A stretch of 64,000 nucleotides of DNA from Bacteriovoracia bacterium (GCA_030431635.1 JAUIIL010000009.1:62001-126000); one strand, 5' to 3'. Counted from the first letter of the stretch, positions 1 through 9,536 are shown. Numbers and translations are program-made. The notes: generated from the letters alone by a model not told the origin.

Positions 1-1150
1 TGTTAGTTGTATTATTGGCCCCACTCTTATGCCAAAGGTGCCCGTCCCAAATGGCCAGTGAGCCTTTTTTCCCTGTAATGGAAACAAGATCAGAGCGGTT
101 CTGATCTTCTGATTTTGGTTTACGCAAAAATTTGTGTGAACCAGGTAAGCATAGAGTCGCTCCGTTTTCGACCGTGAAATCATCAAGCATATAATTAATA
201 TTGGCCCTAATGATCCATTGGGGTAGTGGCTCAGGAACAGCTGCATCAACGTGAAGAATAGAAGCCTTTCCTCCTTGCCCAATAATATTTGTGTGCCAAC
301 TACTTAAGACATATTTGTCATGAAGAGAGTCTCTATTAAACATATGCTCCATGATTTCAAGAATAAGAGGGCGTTGAATGAGCTCTCTGAATTTTTCATG
401 CTTATTAAGAAGATTATAAACTCTTTGACATTTATCCTGCCCACCATAGAAGAAACCACAACCTTGTTTGGCCTCCCACTCAGCGAGCTTAATAATAATT
501 TCTCTGACTTCCTTTGCTTCATCTTCACTTAGAACATTTTCAATCAGAGCATATCCTTTTTCATCAAGAGACTTTTTAATTTCACTTGTAAAAAGTGAGC
601 CTTTGCCTTGAAGTTCTCCCACAAGACCTTTGTGAGCAATAAGTCCAAGGATATTAGAAACAAAACAGGTAATTGCTGAAAGAGTAGGAGTGAGTTCTTT
701 TTGCTCATGAGTAGCGAGGAAATCACCAACATAAGAATTGTCTTTATAAGATTTCACAGAGTCTAGTGAGTCTTTTATTTCGAGAGTCCCCAAAGCTATT
801 TTTTCTGCATTCATAAGACTCAGAAGTTTTTCATTTAGTTTTTTAGTTAGGGATACAAGAGAAGGTCCCATCTTGTTTACTTCATGCTTAAGGATATCGT
901 TTGAAGCAAGGAAGTTAAGACCTAAGGATTCTTGAAAATAGCGGTTGGTGGTAAAGAGATTGATATCATTTAAGTCATATTTTCCAAGTGAGAAAAGTCC
1001 AACAAGAGTTTTGAAATAATTCACTGCGTCTTCACTCTGCTGAACACCGAACTCAGTCTCAGTAATGAGTTTATCTAAAAGCTCGTTGATTATGGAAAGA
1101 CTTGTGTAAGACTTAACGTAGTTTTGACTCTCTGATGTCCAGTATCCCAT
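1..1150 (-). CDS. Phytanoyl-CoA dioxygenase (PhyH)-family protein, 3' end beyond window
   Basis: Partial gene reading off the left edge; 383 residues are visible. The start is the ATG at 1150-1148, preceded by GAGTGAGG. Residues 1 to about 190 are helical and match nothing I recognise; a PhyH-type Fe(II)/2-oxoglutarate dioxygenase domain starts near residue 195. The iron ligands are visible as H300-x-D302 (in LHVDAA) and a distal His374 (in LWHKSG); the 2-oxoglutarate-binding Arg would lie beyond the edge. Family members hydroxylate small molecules, sugars or lipids in the cytoplasm. The gene follows the sugar-cluster genes 1254-6498 on the same strand after a gap of about 100 bp, so a glycan-linked substrate is likely but inferred. 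Family assignment is fairly sure, substrate unknown. Confidence 0.8.
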   Translation of the reverse strand, partial: MGYWTSESQNYVKSYTSLSIINELLDKLITETEFGVQQSEDAVNYFKTLVGLFSLGKYDLNDINLFTTNRYFQESLGLNFLASNDILKHEVNKMGPSLVSLTKKLNEKLLSLMNAEKIALGTLEIKDSLDSVKSYKDNSYVGDFLATHEQKELTPTLSAITCFVSNILGLIAHKGLVGELQGKGSLFTSEIKKSLDEKGYALIENVLSEDEAKEVREIIIKLAEWEAKQGCGFFYGGQDKCQRVYNLLNKHEKFRELIQRPLILEIMEHMFNRDSLHDKYVLSSWHTNIIGQGGKASILHVDAAVPEPLPQWIIRANINYMLDDFTVENGATLCLPGSHKFLRKPKSEDQNRSDLVSITGKKGSLAIWDGHLWHKSGANNTTN

Positions 1151-1253
1151 CGAATCCTCACTCTTTTTGATTATCTTCTTATCATTTCTAGCATGAAGCC
1201 AGTGAACAAACAAAATAAAATTTATGGCCTTTAGAACTGACCTAGCTCATTGA

Positions 1254-2129
1254 CTAATAGTGAAATTCTTCTTCTTTAATTTCTTCTTTGTTCTGCCAGT
1301 ACCATTGATAGAGTTTAGCGATACTCTCTTCAATAGGAGTGAATTTAAACTCTGGGTATTGGGCCAAAAACAAAGAGTTATCTCCACTATAGCATAGGGG
1401 ACTATCCTGCTTGACTCTGACTTCAACGGTTTGCGAAGATTGAGAGGCCATGATACTGGCCAATTGGGAGAACTTGTATTCATTGCCAGTACAAATATTA
1501 TAAACGTGATGCTTAGGTTGCTGTTTAATAAAATACTCAGTGACACGAACTAGATCATCAACACTTAAAAAATCAAAGGCCTTGTCATCGTTGATCGTTA
1601 GTGGAAGACCCAAAACAGCTTTAGCACAAAAATTTGAAATGACTCTGTAGCGCCAGTCTTCGTATTTTCCAAAAACTCCAAAGACTCTTAAATTATAAAT
1701 ATTACTACTTTTAAGTGCATGTTGAGTCATGATGTACTTAGAAAGACCATACTGATCAGTAGGGACATGCTGATCAAAATAATCTTCTCTCATTTTTGAT
1801 TTCCAAAAAGGACGACTAAACTCCGCCCCTGAACCGTAATAAAGCATCTTTCCAAAGTGATCGCTATTTCTAGCCAGGTGAAAATACATTTTAGTGTTAT
1901 TTTCTAAAACTTTTGCAGGATCTTTTTTGCTATCAATAGGAGCAGCGTCATAAGTTGCAGTATGAATAACAACATCATATTTTGATTCTTTTAAATGCGT
2001 TTGTACTTTTTGTGCATCAAGAAGATCAAGTTCTTGCCGAGTTGGTGCGTAGATATCGTATGAGTCATGAAGAGTTTCAACTAAGTTTTTGGCAAAAACG
2101 CTTCCACCACCAGTAATTAAAATTTTCAT
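1254..2129 (-). CDS. NAD(P)-dependent epimerase/dehydratase (extended SDR)
   Basis: 291 residues. The N-terminus holds the dinucleotide-binding turn ITGGGSVFAKN (residues 5-15, a variant of GxxGxxG). The catalytic pair is Y127/K131 in YGLSK, with Ser100 in YYGSGAEF as the third member. The family oxidises, reduces or epimerises nucleotide-bound sugars in the cytoplasm; RmlD, GDP-fucose synthase and UDP-glucose epimerase are relatives. The ATG at 2129 is preceded by CAGGATTCAGT and overlaps the gtrA-like stop by four bases, so the two are translationally coupled. Context points to synthesis or modification of a surface glycan sugar. The exact reaction cannot be told from sequence. Confidence 0.85.
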   Translation of the reverse strand: MKILITGGGSVFAKNLVETLHDSYDIYAPTRQELDLLDAQKVQTHLKESKYDVVIHTATYDAAPIDSKKDPAKVLENNTKMYFHLARNSDHFGKMLYYGSGAEFSRPFWKSKMREDYFDQHVPTDQYGLSKYIMTQHALKSSNIYNLRVFGVFGKYEDWRYRVISNFCAKAVLGLPLTINDDKAFDFLSVDDLVRVTEYFIKQQPKHHVYNICTGNEYKFSQLASIMASQSSQTVEVRVKQDSPLCYSGDNSLFLAQYPEFKFTPIEESIAKLYQWYWQNKEEIKEEEFHY

Positions 2130-2590
2130 ACTGAATCCTGTTGCTTGAAGATAATACTGACATCTTTTTGTTTGAAAGAGAAATGTTTGTGTCCAATATA
2201 GCTAATAATAACGGTAAAACCAGTCAGCAGAAACTGTGCTAGATATGGGATAGTGTATTGGTATTTCTCTAAGGCCAGTGAAGTGTATAAAGGAGGCAGT
2301 AGGGTTTCTTTGAAAACTGGAAAAAGAACAAGGCCAATAAGAATAGAGACCCCATAAACGAGATAGAAGCGAAAATACTCGATTAAAAAATTCCCCTTTG
2401 TTTTAAAAACAAAAAATTTATAACACAGGTAAGCGTTAGTGATAGATAAGATCCCACTAATAATAATGATAATAGAATCTGATAAAAAAGTTGATGTGAG
2501 ATAGTAGAGAACTCCAAAGCTAAGCTGGCCAAAAAGGGTATTCCAACCGCCAACAAGAAGATAGTAAGTGGCCTCTTTCTTATCTACCAC
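2126..2590 (-). CDS. GtrA-like membrane protein
   Basis: 154 residues with four hydrophobic segments (about 10-30, 40-62, 72-95, 112-138), the length and profile of the GtrA family. GtrA proteins are thought to flip undecaprenyl-phosphate-linked sugars across the inner membrane for lipopolysaccharide or teichoic acid decoration. The start is a GTG at 2590, inside the end of the ThDP enzyme gene (7-base overlap), and the stop overlaps the next start, so it is one link in a coupled operon. A flippase in the middle of sugar-synthesis genes supports a membrane-assembled surface polysaccharide. No glycosyltransferase gene is visible on this side of the window edge. Confidence 0.8.
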   Translation of the reverse strand: MVDKKEATYYLLVGGWNTLFGQLSFGVLYYLTSTFLSDSIIIIISGILSITNAYLCYKFFVFKTKGNFLIEYFRFYLVYGVSILIGLVLFPVFKETLLPPLYTSLALEKYQYTIPYLAQFLLTGFTVIISYIGHKHFSFKQKDVSIIFKQQDSV

Positions 2591-4398
2591 TGGCTCTCTT
2601 CCATAAGAGGAATGAGCATGTTTTGTTTAAATTCCTCTCTGTCTAAATATGGCCAGAGATCTTCCATTGGCATCGAGGTGATGCTTCCGTCAGGATTAAC
2701 TTTTGATTTCACTCGAGGACTTGTCATGTGCTCTGGATCAACAATCAAGTCAACAATGACTGGCCCCTCTTGTTCCAGGACTTCTCTTAAATCTCTTTCA
2801 AGATTTTCTTGAGTTAAAACTCTCTTAAAACCAAGCCCATAGGCCGTTGCGAGTTTTTCTAAGTCAGGTAGGGTTAAACCACTTTCAGGGTTAGAGGCCA
2901 CAAGCCTTCCTTCAAAATAATTATTCTGGGTGGCCATGATTGAGCCGTATCCGTCGTTATTAAGAATTAAAAGTTTAATAGGTAGATTCAAGCGTTTGAT
3001 TGTTTCAAGTTCTTGAATGTTCATTTGAAGTCCGCCATCTCCGTTAATGAGAATCGTTCTTTGCCTACCACTAGCGATACACACACCAATAGAAGCGGGT
3101 AGACCAAAGCCCATGGCCCCAAGTCCCATCGTATTAATCGCCCTCTGTCCTTTTTTTAATTTAAAAGCTTGCATAAAAACTTCACTACAAGCACCGGAGC
3201 TTCCTGGAACAAAGATGTCATTACTTGAACTCATTTGAGATAAAACATCCATTAAGTGATAAAGATTCACAGGTCCTTCAGGCTTTTTATCTTCTTCTTG
3301 AATCAGAGGATATTTGGCTTGAAGAGATTTAGAATGTTTAAGCCACTGCTGCCATTCGGGAGAGACTTTAATGTCATTTTTTAATTCAAGGAGAGTTTGA
3401 ATAAAGTCAGCAACATTTTGTTCAGAGGTGACATCAAAGCCCCCTTCAAACTTATTTAACTCATCTTTATCAATATCAACAACCACTCTCTTGGCCGCAC
3501 GAGCAAAGTTCTGAACATTAAAAGCTGTCTGTCCAGTATCAAGTCTTGCTCCAAGAACAAGCATAAAATCACTATTTTGTTGAGTAAAATTGGCCCCTCT
3601 TTGTCCTATTGAACCGGGCCTCCCACAATAATAGGGATGATCTTCTTCTATTAAATCAATAATCTTCCATGTTGTGAGGACAGGAATCTGAAGTGTTTGC
3701 ATGAGCTCTTCAAATTGTTTAAAGCTGCGAGATAAACGAATCCCATTTCCTGCAAAAAGCACCGGTCTTTTTGATTGGTTTAAAAGAGAAATGCATTTTA
3801 AAACATCACTTTTAAGATTGGCCAAATTCGTGAGTGGTTTTTCTTGTGAAGGATCGAAGCCTCGAAGTTCATTGGGTTCAATTTGAGCTCCCTGAACATC
3901 TAAAGGAATATCAAGCCACACTGGACCTGGGCGACCGGACTTGGCCAAATAGAGTGCTTTTTCTAAATGAAAACGAATTTCTTTGGGGTCCAAGACTGTT
4001 AGAGCATATTTTGTGAGTGGTTTCACTATACTGATAATATCAATTTCTTGTGGGCCATTTTGCCTATGAGTAGAGGTCTTCTTAATATCGGCCCTCTTCA
4101 CTTGTCCTGATATAAAAAGAAGAGGAGTTGATTCTTGATAGGCACCAGCAAGGCCAGTAATTGCGTTTGTCCCTCCAGGGCCCGTAGTTACAAGCGCCAC
4201 TCCAAGATTTTGAGTATATTGAGAGTAAGCTTCTGCTGAAATCGCACAGGCCTGTTCATGTAAATTGGCCACATAACTAAGTCCTTCACAGTTACCAAAG
4301 GAATCAGCTAAATGCATACAGCCCCCACCAGGGATAAGAAAAATATCTTTTACTCCTTGGTCTCTGACAAATTCCGCGACATAAGTACTTAGTTTCAT
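2584..4398 (-). CDS. Thiamine diphosphate-dependent enzyme, acetolactate synthase-like
   Basis: 604 residues with the three-domain layout of the acetolactate synthase/benzoylformate decarboxylase family. The activating glutamate is E48 in NLHEQA; the central FAD/NADP-like domain is about 200-340; the ThDP/Mg motif begins GDGG at 453 and ends at N480-N481. It lacks any ilv neighbour and sits in a sugar cluster between a HAD phosphatase and GtrA, so it is unlikely to be the branched-chain amino acid enzyme. ThDP enzymes in O-antigen and nonulosonate-type loci join or cleave keto-acid units on sugars; that role here is inferred. The ATG at 4398 is preceded by AGTAGG. Confidence 0.85.
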   Translation of the reverse strand: MKLSTYVAEFVRDQGVKDIFLIPGGGCMHLADSFGNCEGLSYVANLHEQACAISAEAYSQYTQNLGVALVTTGPGGTNAITGLAGAYQESTPLLFISGQVKRADIKKTSTHRQNGPQEIDIISIVKPLTKYALTVLDPKEIRFHLEKALYLAKSGRPGPVWLDIPLDVQGAQIEPNELRGFDPSQEKPLTNLANLKSDVLKCISLLNQSKRPVLFAGNGIRLSRSFKQFEELMQTLQIPVLTTWKIIDLIEEDHPYYCGRPGSIGQRGANFTQQNSDFMLVLGARLDTGQTAFNVQNFARAAKRVVVDIDKDELNKFEGGFDVTSEQNVADFIQTLLELKNDIKVSPEWQQWLKHSKSLQAKYPLIQEEDKKPEGPVNLYHLMDVLSQMSSSNDIFVPGSSGACSEVFMQAFKLKKGQRAINTMGLGAMGFGLPASIGVCIASGRQRTILINGDGGLQMNIQELETIKRLNLPIKLLILNNDGYGSIMATQNNYFEGRLVASNPESGLTLPDLEKLATAYGLGFKRVLTQENLERDLREVLEQEGPVIVDLIVDPEHMTSPRVKSKVNPDGSITSMPMEDLWPYLDREEFKQNMLIPLMEESQW

Positions 4399-4414
4399 TT
4401 TTGAACCTACTTGT

Positions 4415-4981
4415 TTATTCTTTGATTTGATCTAGTATCTCAGTAATTGAGGCCTTTTGACTATTCCAGGGAGCAGGAAAAGTAAAACTTTTAATAGAAA
4501 GTTCTTCTGCTTGTTTAATATTAGAAGGCGTATCATCGATGAAGTAATCAACATGCTTCATTTTTTTTAGCATATCTTTTTTATTTTTTTCATAACTAAA
4601 GCTTGGGTCATCTTCTCTCGTAGAAGGAACAAAGAAAAACCCCCTGACCCATTGGCCAAAGAAAGTAAAAACCCAGTCTGAGGCCTGAGCACTCGTATGA
4701 ATTGGCCTTGCCGTAAGAATTCTATGCTCAAATAAATGCCCTTTTTCTTGAAACCAAGAAAGAACTTCTGGGTGGGGAGGTTTTTTGGCCGCTTTTGTTA
4801 AGCGAAAGCTATCTAGTGAACTAAGATACTGCTCTTTTGTAATTCCAAGAATCTCATGAGGGGGATTCTGCGTTAGCTGTTCAAAAGAAGCTTGGTATTT
4901 TTGACCGTAGTCTGGGTCTTCGCACCAGTCCTTCATTAAAGTATTAAGGACGTCGTCAAGATCCCAGACGATTGTTTTCAT
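4415..4981 (-). CDS. HAD-superfamily phosphatase
   Basis: 188 residues. Motif I is WDLDDVLN (nucleophile D7, acid D9), motif II ILTAR near residue 90, and motif IV YFIDDTPSN near residue 140. This is the pattern of a small soluble HAD phosphohydrolase. Its ATG overlaps the stop of the NeuB-like gene (ATGA), so it is co-translated with it. By analogy with sialic acid and legionaminic acid pathways, where the NeuB product is a 9-phosphate in some branches, it could dephosphorylate the sugar acid; this is inference. A 5'-nucleotidase-like role is the alternative. Confidence 0.75.
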   Translation of the reverse strand: MKTIVWDLDDVLNTLMKDWCEDPDYGQKYQASFEQLTQNPPHEILGITKEQYLSSLDSFRLTKAAKKPPHPEVLSWFQEKGHLFEHRILTARPIHTSAQASDWVFTFFGQWVRGFFFVPSTREDDPSFSYEKNKKDMLKKMKHVDYFIDDTPSNIKQAEELSIKSFTFPAPWNSQKASITEILDQIKE

Positions 4982-6498
4982 GCTTTAGTAAGCCAATAAT
5001 TAATATGTGTTTTTCTATTTTTGTTAAGAGCTATTGAGGGATCTGTATAGTAGGAATCATCTCTGTAATGAGTGGATGAGATCTCTTCAATAATGGCCCC
5101 AGTTTTACTGATAAATTCGTGCCTCACACCTCTTTCAACAACAACAATTTCTCCAGGGTGAAGTTCTCTCATTTGTCCATCAAGCTTCATCTCAACAACA
5201 CCATGAAGAATATGAAAGGCTTCTTCTTTTTTCTCATGGTACTGCTCAGGGTGAAGTTGTCCTGGGAGACTTACAATAAGTTTCTTACAGTACTCTCTAT
5301 TAATATAATTAAGAATGGTACAACCAACTTTATCAAAATTATCAATACCAAAATGGTGAGAAATCTCAATATCAATTTTTTTAGGAACAGTGACTCCGCT
5401 TTCATCAATAATAGCTTTTACCTGATTCATGATTTGAAAAACTTTTTCTCTCTTATCCACTTGAAGAGCATTTTGACCGAGAATAATAGCTTCATTGGCC
5501 TCAATTGTTCTGGTGGCCACAAAGTCAGTGTACTTTGAATAGTCATTGGCCTGAACTTGATTATCGATACAAGGAATGGCCAAAAAAGTACTCTCTAATT
5601 TTACCACTTCTCCTTCTTCAATTCTCTTCTTAGCAAACGCTCCTCTTCTAAGAGAGCGCAAAGTAGTTACAGCTTCTTCTGTTAAGGCCCTCTCTGGAGC
5701 ATTCTTCTCTCCACAATAGGTCAGGGAAGCTTTGAGAGCATTAAGCCATGTTCTTAACTGCTCTGGAGTTGCTGAATAACCATTGATAGCATATTCCTGC
5801 GTTGGAACTCCAACATGTTTTTCAAAGATACGAACACCTTTACCAGTCACTATCCCTACAATTTGCGTGTTGTTTGGATCTTCGTGAGTCGAAAAACCAA
5901 TTTCAATGTTCTTATATCTTTTTTGAAGTTCATCAATTTGATTTAATTGGTGGTTCTGGTCACTGGTAGGATATTCTCCAACGCAATGCATGAGGCAAAA
6001 ATCTTTTTTGCGGTTTTCAAAAAAACTAACCACTCTATCGATGTCACCATAAGTCACTCCAGCAGTGGAAGCAATAATAGGTTTATCTTGTCTGGCAATT
6101 TCTTCTAAAAGTGGCCAATCAGTTAGGGAGCAGCTCGCGATTTTAATGAAGTTATACCCATGATTAACAACATTTTTCACTGAGTCTTCATCAAAAGGTG
6201 TACAAAGAGTCATGAAGCCACAGTCTTCAGCTTCTTTTTTTAGCTCTAAGAATTGCTCTTGAGTGAGTTTTGTTTCAGAAAAGCGCTTAATATACTTAAT
6301 ATCGAGTCTGTCTTTGTAGTCAGGATGAATAAAAGTCTCTAGGTTACGGTACTGAAACTTGAAAGCAAATTTGTAAGGGAACTCACTAGCAACTCTTTGA
6401 AATTCTTTAATAATCTTTTTTCCGTGTTCAACGTTACCCATATGATTATTGGCCATTTCAAGAATGATTAGATGATCAGTACCAATCGCATTAAACAT
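4978..6498 (-). CDS. NeuB-family sugar-acid synthase fused to SAF and C-terminal cupin domain
   Basis: 506 residues from the ATG at 6498, chosen because GGGAG lies five bases upstream; an upstream TTG at 6528 would add ten residues without a ribosome site. Residues 1 to about 270 are a NeuB-type TIM barrel (LEMANNHMGNVEHG, IKIASCSLTDW, FEKHVGV), which condenses phosphoenolpyruvate with an N-acyl sugar to a nonulosonic acid. A SAF/antifreeze-like domain follows (about 280-345, RRGAFAKKRIEEGE), and about 400-480 is a cupin with histidine/glutamate metal ligands (HPEQYHEKKEEAFHIL). The cupin fusion is unusual for NeuB. It is the first gene of the minus-strand cluster; no CMP-transferase (NeuA) is visible. 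Confidence 0.85.
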   Translation of the reverse strand: MFNAIGTDHLIILEMANNHMGNVEHGKKIIKEFQRVASEFPYKFAFKFQYRNLETFIHPDYKDRLDIKYIKRFSETKLTQEQFLELKKEAEDCGFMTLCTPFDEDSVKNVVNHGYNFIKIASCSLTDWPLLEEIARQDKPIIASTAGVTYGDIDRVVSFFENRKKDFCLMHCVGEYPTSDQNHQLNQIDELQKRYKNIEIGFSTHEDPNNTQIVGIVTGKGVRIFEKHVGVPTQEYAINGYSATPEQLRTWLNALKASLTYCGEKNAPERALTEEAVTTLRSLRRGAFAKKRIEEGEVVKLESTFLAIPCIDNQVQANDYSKYTDFVATRTIEANEAIILGQNALQVDKREKVFQIMNQVKAIIDESGVTVPKKIDIEISHHFGIDNFDKVGCTILNYINREYCKKLIVSLPGQLHPEQYHEKKEEAFHILHGVVEMKLDGQMRELHPGEIVVVERGVRHEFISKTGAIIEEISSTHYRDDSYYTDPSIALNKNRKTHINYWLTKA

Positions 6499-6652
6499 GA
6501 TAGCTCCCTGTGTTATTTTTGCTTTCAAGACGCTTATTTTATCTGAAGTTATCAGATTAATGTCAAGCAGATTTTAGGATTTACAAATGGAGTAAGATTT
6601 TAAAAAATGACTCTGAAAATAAGTTTCGTTTTCTATTAAAAGTGAAGTGTTT

Positions 6653-7798
6653 ATGCCTACTGAGTCTTGTCGTTTTTGTCACCATCCTTTCCACTCAAAA
6701 CCCCTTTTGCGTTTTGAGAATTTCCCTGCAGCGGCCCAAAACATGCCTGATGAGACAAATCTCCATCTTGATAAGGGAGTGACTCTCGAGGTCTTTGAAT
6801 GTGAAAGTTGTGGGGTGGTTCAACTTAATAACGATCCCGTGAGTTATTACCGAGAGGTGATAAGAGCAGTGGCCTACTCTGAAGAAATGAAGGCCTTCAG
6901 ACTTAAGCAGTTTTCTGAATTTCTTCAGAAGTATCGACTTGAAGGTAAACTGGTTTTTGAATTAGGAGCAGGTAAAGGAGAGTTCTTGGCCCTGATGCAA
7001 GAATGTGGGGCCAAGGCCATTGGTATAGAGTATGCAAAAAGTTCGGTAGAGGAAGCTCAAAAAACTGGGCTTCATGTTTTTCAAGGCTATATCGAGAAAG
7101 AGCAGGAGAGTTTATTAGACGCACCTTATGATGCTTTTTTTGTGTTAAACTTTTTTGAGCACTTGCCAGAACCAATGAACGTCTTAAATTGCCTGAGAAA
7201 AAACTTAACGGATAATGGTGTTGGCCTTATTGAAGTGCCTAACTTTGATATGATTTTAAAAAAGAAAATGTTCTCGGAGTTTATTCCCGATCATCTTTTT
7301 TATTTCACAAAAGACTCTCTAAAGCGTGTCTTAGAAATGAGTGGTTTTGAGGTACTTGAGTGCAAAGAAATTTGGCATGACTATATTATTTCTGCTGAAG
7401 TGAGAAAAAGAGCGAAGCTTGATATCTCTCATTTCTACACTTATCAAGAAAAAATGAAAAATGAGATAAATGTTTTCGTTGATAAGTTCTCTCCTCAAAG
7501 TGTAGGAATATGGGGAGCAGGCCATCAGTCCCTCGCTCTCATTTCACTGAGCTCTCTTAAAGGAAAAATAAAATACATCGTTGACTCTGCTCCTTTTAAG
7601 CAAGGCAAGTATTCACCCGCTTCTCATATTAAGATAGTTCCTCCATCAACATTAAAAGATAACCCAGTTGAGGCCTTAATCATTATGGCGGCCAGCTACT
7701 CTGATGAAGTGGCCTCTATTGTGAAAAGAGATTATCCGCAAATGAAAAACATGGCCATTTTAAGAGATGATGGATTGGAGCTTGTCAGTGAATTATAA
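6653..7798 (+). CDS. SAM-dependent C-methyltransferase-like protein with N-terminal zinc site
   Basis: 381 residues from ATG 6653; a GTG two codons upstream is possible. The N-terminal 60 residues hold two cysteine pairs (CRFCHHP and CESC) as in the putative zinc-binding domain of NDP-hexose C-methyltransferases. SAM motif I is FELGAGKGEF near residue 105, and the C-terminal 120 residues contain IWGAGHQS, matching the Rossmann-like C-methyltransferase C-terminal domain. It is divergent from the NeuB cluster across a 150-bp gap and overlaps the following Nudix gene. Its likely substrate is a nucleotide sugar of the same glycan. Family is confident; substrate is inferred. Confidence 0.8.
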   Translation: MPTESCRFCHHPFHSKPLLRFENFPAAAQNMPDETNLHLDKGVTLEVFECESCGVVQLNNDPVSYYREVIRAVAYSEEMKAFRLKQFSEFLQKYRLEGKLVFELGAGKGEFLALMQECGAKAIGIEYAKSSVEEAQKTGLHVFQGYIEKEQESLLDAPYDAFFVLNFFEHLPEPMNVLNCLRKNLTDNGVGLIEVPNFDMILKKKMFSEFIPDHLFYFTKDSLKRVLEMSGFEVLECKEIWHDYIISAEVRKRAKLDISHFYTYQEKMKNEINVFVDKFSPQSVGIWGAGHQSLALISLSSLKGKIKYIVDSAPFKQGKYSPASHIKIVPPSTLKDNPVEALIIMAASYSDEVASIVKRDYPQMKNMAILRDDGLELVSEL

Positions 7799-8345
7799 CG
7801 AGGCCATTGAGCTTTTAGAAAGTTATATCAAAGACCCGAAACAAGGACTTCCCGAAGAGGTTTTTTATTTTATTAGCCGAATTACTCCTATGGTTAATGT
7901 GGATTTATTAATTAAAAACGATGAGGGAGAAGTGCTTTTAACTTGGAGGGAAGATGGTCGCTTTAGTCCAAGTTGGCATATCCCCGGAGGAATTATCCGT
8001 TATCAAGAAACGGCAGCTCAGAGAATTGAACAAGTGGCCTTGAATGAATTAGGAGTAAAGGTTGAGTTTGAGAATAAAGTTTTGGCCATGAATGAAATTA
8101 TTATTCCTCATCGAAAAGTCAGAGGTCATTTCATTTCTTTATTATTTGAATGTAGATTAAAAACAAATTTAGATGAATCATTAAAGTTGAATTCAAACAT
8201 AGCTAAACCAGGACAATGGTCCTGGTTTAAAACAGCTCCAGAGAACCTAATTACTGTTCACGGGATGTATAAATCCTTCTTTAATGACCAGCGGGCCACA
8301 GATTCTTTAACTTTAAAAACTCAGATAGGTGCGACCACTTATTAA
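7788..8345 (+). CDS. Nudix hydrolase, GDP-mannose mannosyl hydrolase-like
   Basis: 185 residues from GTG 7788, which has GGAG seven bases upstream; it overlaps the methyltransferase gene by 11 bases. The Nudix motif spans about residues 68-90 (starting PGGIIRYQET) but departs from the consensus: the RExxEE helix reads QVALNE. The same kind of degenerate box is typical of GDP-mannose mannosyl hydrolase (Gmm/NudD), which splits GDP-hexoses with inversion at carbon 1. With sugar genes on both sides a nucleotide-sugar substrate is reasonable. Cytoplasmic; no signal peptide. Confidence 0.75.
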   Translation: MNYNEAIELLESYIKDPKQGLPEEVFYFISRITPMVNVDLLIKNDEGEVLLTWREDGRFSPSWHIPGGIIRYQETAAQRIEQVALNELGVKVEFENKVLAMNEIIIPHRKVRGHFISLLFECRLKTNLDESLKLNSNIAKPGQWSWFKTAPENLITVHGMYKSFFNDQRATDSLTLKTQIGATTY

Positions 8346-8350
8346 GAAAA

Positions 8351-9454
8351 CTAATTTCTTTGGTGGCGCTGTCTTAAGATCTCCTCTCTTTCTTTTCTAA
8401 GACAAAGTTTGATGGCTTCTTGTAACTCCACATTAAAGTGAAGAGAGGTTCCTTTGTTAGAGCCCTCTCCTCTAGAGTTGCATCCCCCATTAGTATGGAT
8501 CCCAATAACCGAGTCAGTTTTCTCATGAACAACAGGTGTGCCAGAATTTCCTGGATTGGTATCAACATAATAATAAAGAACAGGTGAGAAGCGCACGAGT
8601 TTACCTAAGTCTGTTTGTTGAGTTTGATTTTTAGGGTTTTCATTATCAGTACCAAAGCCAGTGATACGGATTTCATCGTCTATTTTGATGGGTGAGTAGT
8701 TCATTTTGTAGAAACCCTGAACATCTCCTGGAAATTTATTGGTGAGTGGGTTTGCCTTATAGCGGATAACGGCCCAGTCTTGTCCCATTCCTTCGTACTC
8801 ATGGCCAACAACTTCTTCTTTGGCATATTGATCTTCTGGTTGAGCGGGAACTGGGTTACCTTTAGCATCAGAAGCCGGAACTTGAAACTCTACAAAATCA
8901 ACAGTCTCGTGACAATGGCCGGCAGTGAGTAAACAGCTTTTTGAAATCATTCCTCCTGAACAACCTCCGTTACCTTTCGTATCTTGCATCATTCGGCCCA
9001 TTCTCTTCTCTTCAGAAAAACTCCGATCGTCTTGCTCGCAAATGCTCTGAGGTCTCATGATGGGATGTCTCACTCTCACTTGGGCCTTACTTATTTTAAG
9101 TTTTTGGAAAGTCTTTTTGTTTCTTATCACAAGAGTTAGGTAGAGTTTTTGCCCTCTTAAAATTGGAGAACTATAGTCAAAACCTTTCACTATTTTATCA
9201 GTTAAAAAAAGTGGTTTTTTAGCAAAGGCGTAATCAACTTTGACATAATTTCCACTTCCAATTTGAAAGTCTTGAAAAAGAACTCTGATATCACTGGCCC
9301 CTCGTGAATAAAAAGATTGTTTAAAAATACTTTGCTGAGTTTTTTGAATTGTCTCTGGTAAGATTTCCCACTCCATTTTTTGTTCAACAACTCTAAATTG
9401 AGCAAATGAAGTCTTTAAAATGGCCAGTAATATGAAAAAAAGAGTCCTTTTCAT
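8351..9454 (-). CDS. Secreted trypsin/V8-like serine protease
   Basis: 367 residues with a signal peptide (residues 1-18, cut after TSFA). The chymotrypsin-fold triad is visible: H180 in LTAGHC, D226 in GQDWAVI and S304 in NPGNSGTPV. The PGNSG form around the serine is that of the glutamyl endopeptidase (V8, S1B) branch. About 130 residues between signal and protease domain probably form a propeptide or extra domain. It ends five bases from the convergent Nudix gene. It is likely an extracellular or periplasmic enzyme, fitting prey-protein digestion if the organism is a predator (inferred). Confidence 0.85.
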   Translation of the reverse strand: MKRTLFFILLAILKTSFAQFRVVEQKMEWEILPETIQKTQQSIFKQSFYSRGASDIRVLFQDFQIGSGNYVKVDYAFAKKPLFLTDKIVKGFDYSSPILRGQKLYLTLVIRNKKTFQKLKISKAQVRVRHPIMRPQSICEQDDRSFSEEKRMGRMMQDTKGNGGCSGGMISKSCLLTAGHCHETVDFVEFQVPASDAKGNPVPAQPEDQYAKEEVVGHEYEGMGQDWAVIRYKANPLTNKFPGDVQGFYKMNYSPIKIDDEIRITGFGTDNENPKNQTQQTDLGKLVRFSPVLYYYVDTNPGNSGTPVVHEKTDSVIGIHTNGGCNSRGEGSNKGTSLHFNVELQEAIKLCLRKEREEILRQRHQRN

Positions 9455-9536
9455 CCTTGTTCCCCTTGTAAAATCCTTTTTTATCTGAGTATTCTAGTGG
9501 GGAGAGTTTAGGACCGGCCAGAAAAAAATATAACGC

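Noticed and set aside
5119-5538. 139-residue plus-strand frame
   Set aside because: Lies opposite the NeuB-cupin gene, no ribosome site, no plausible domain.
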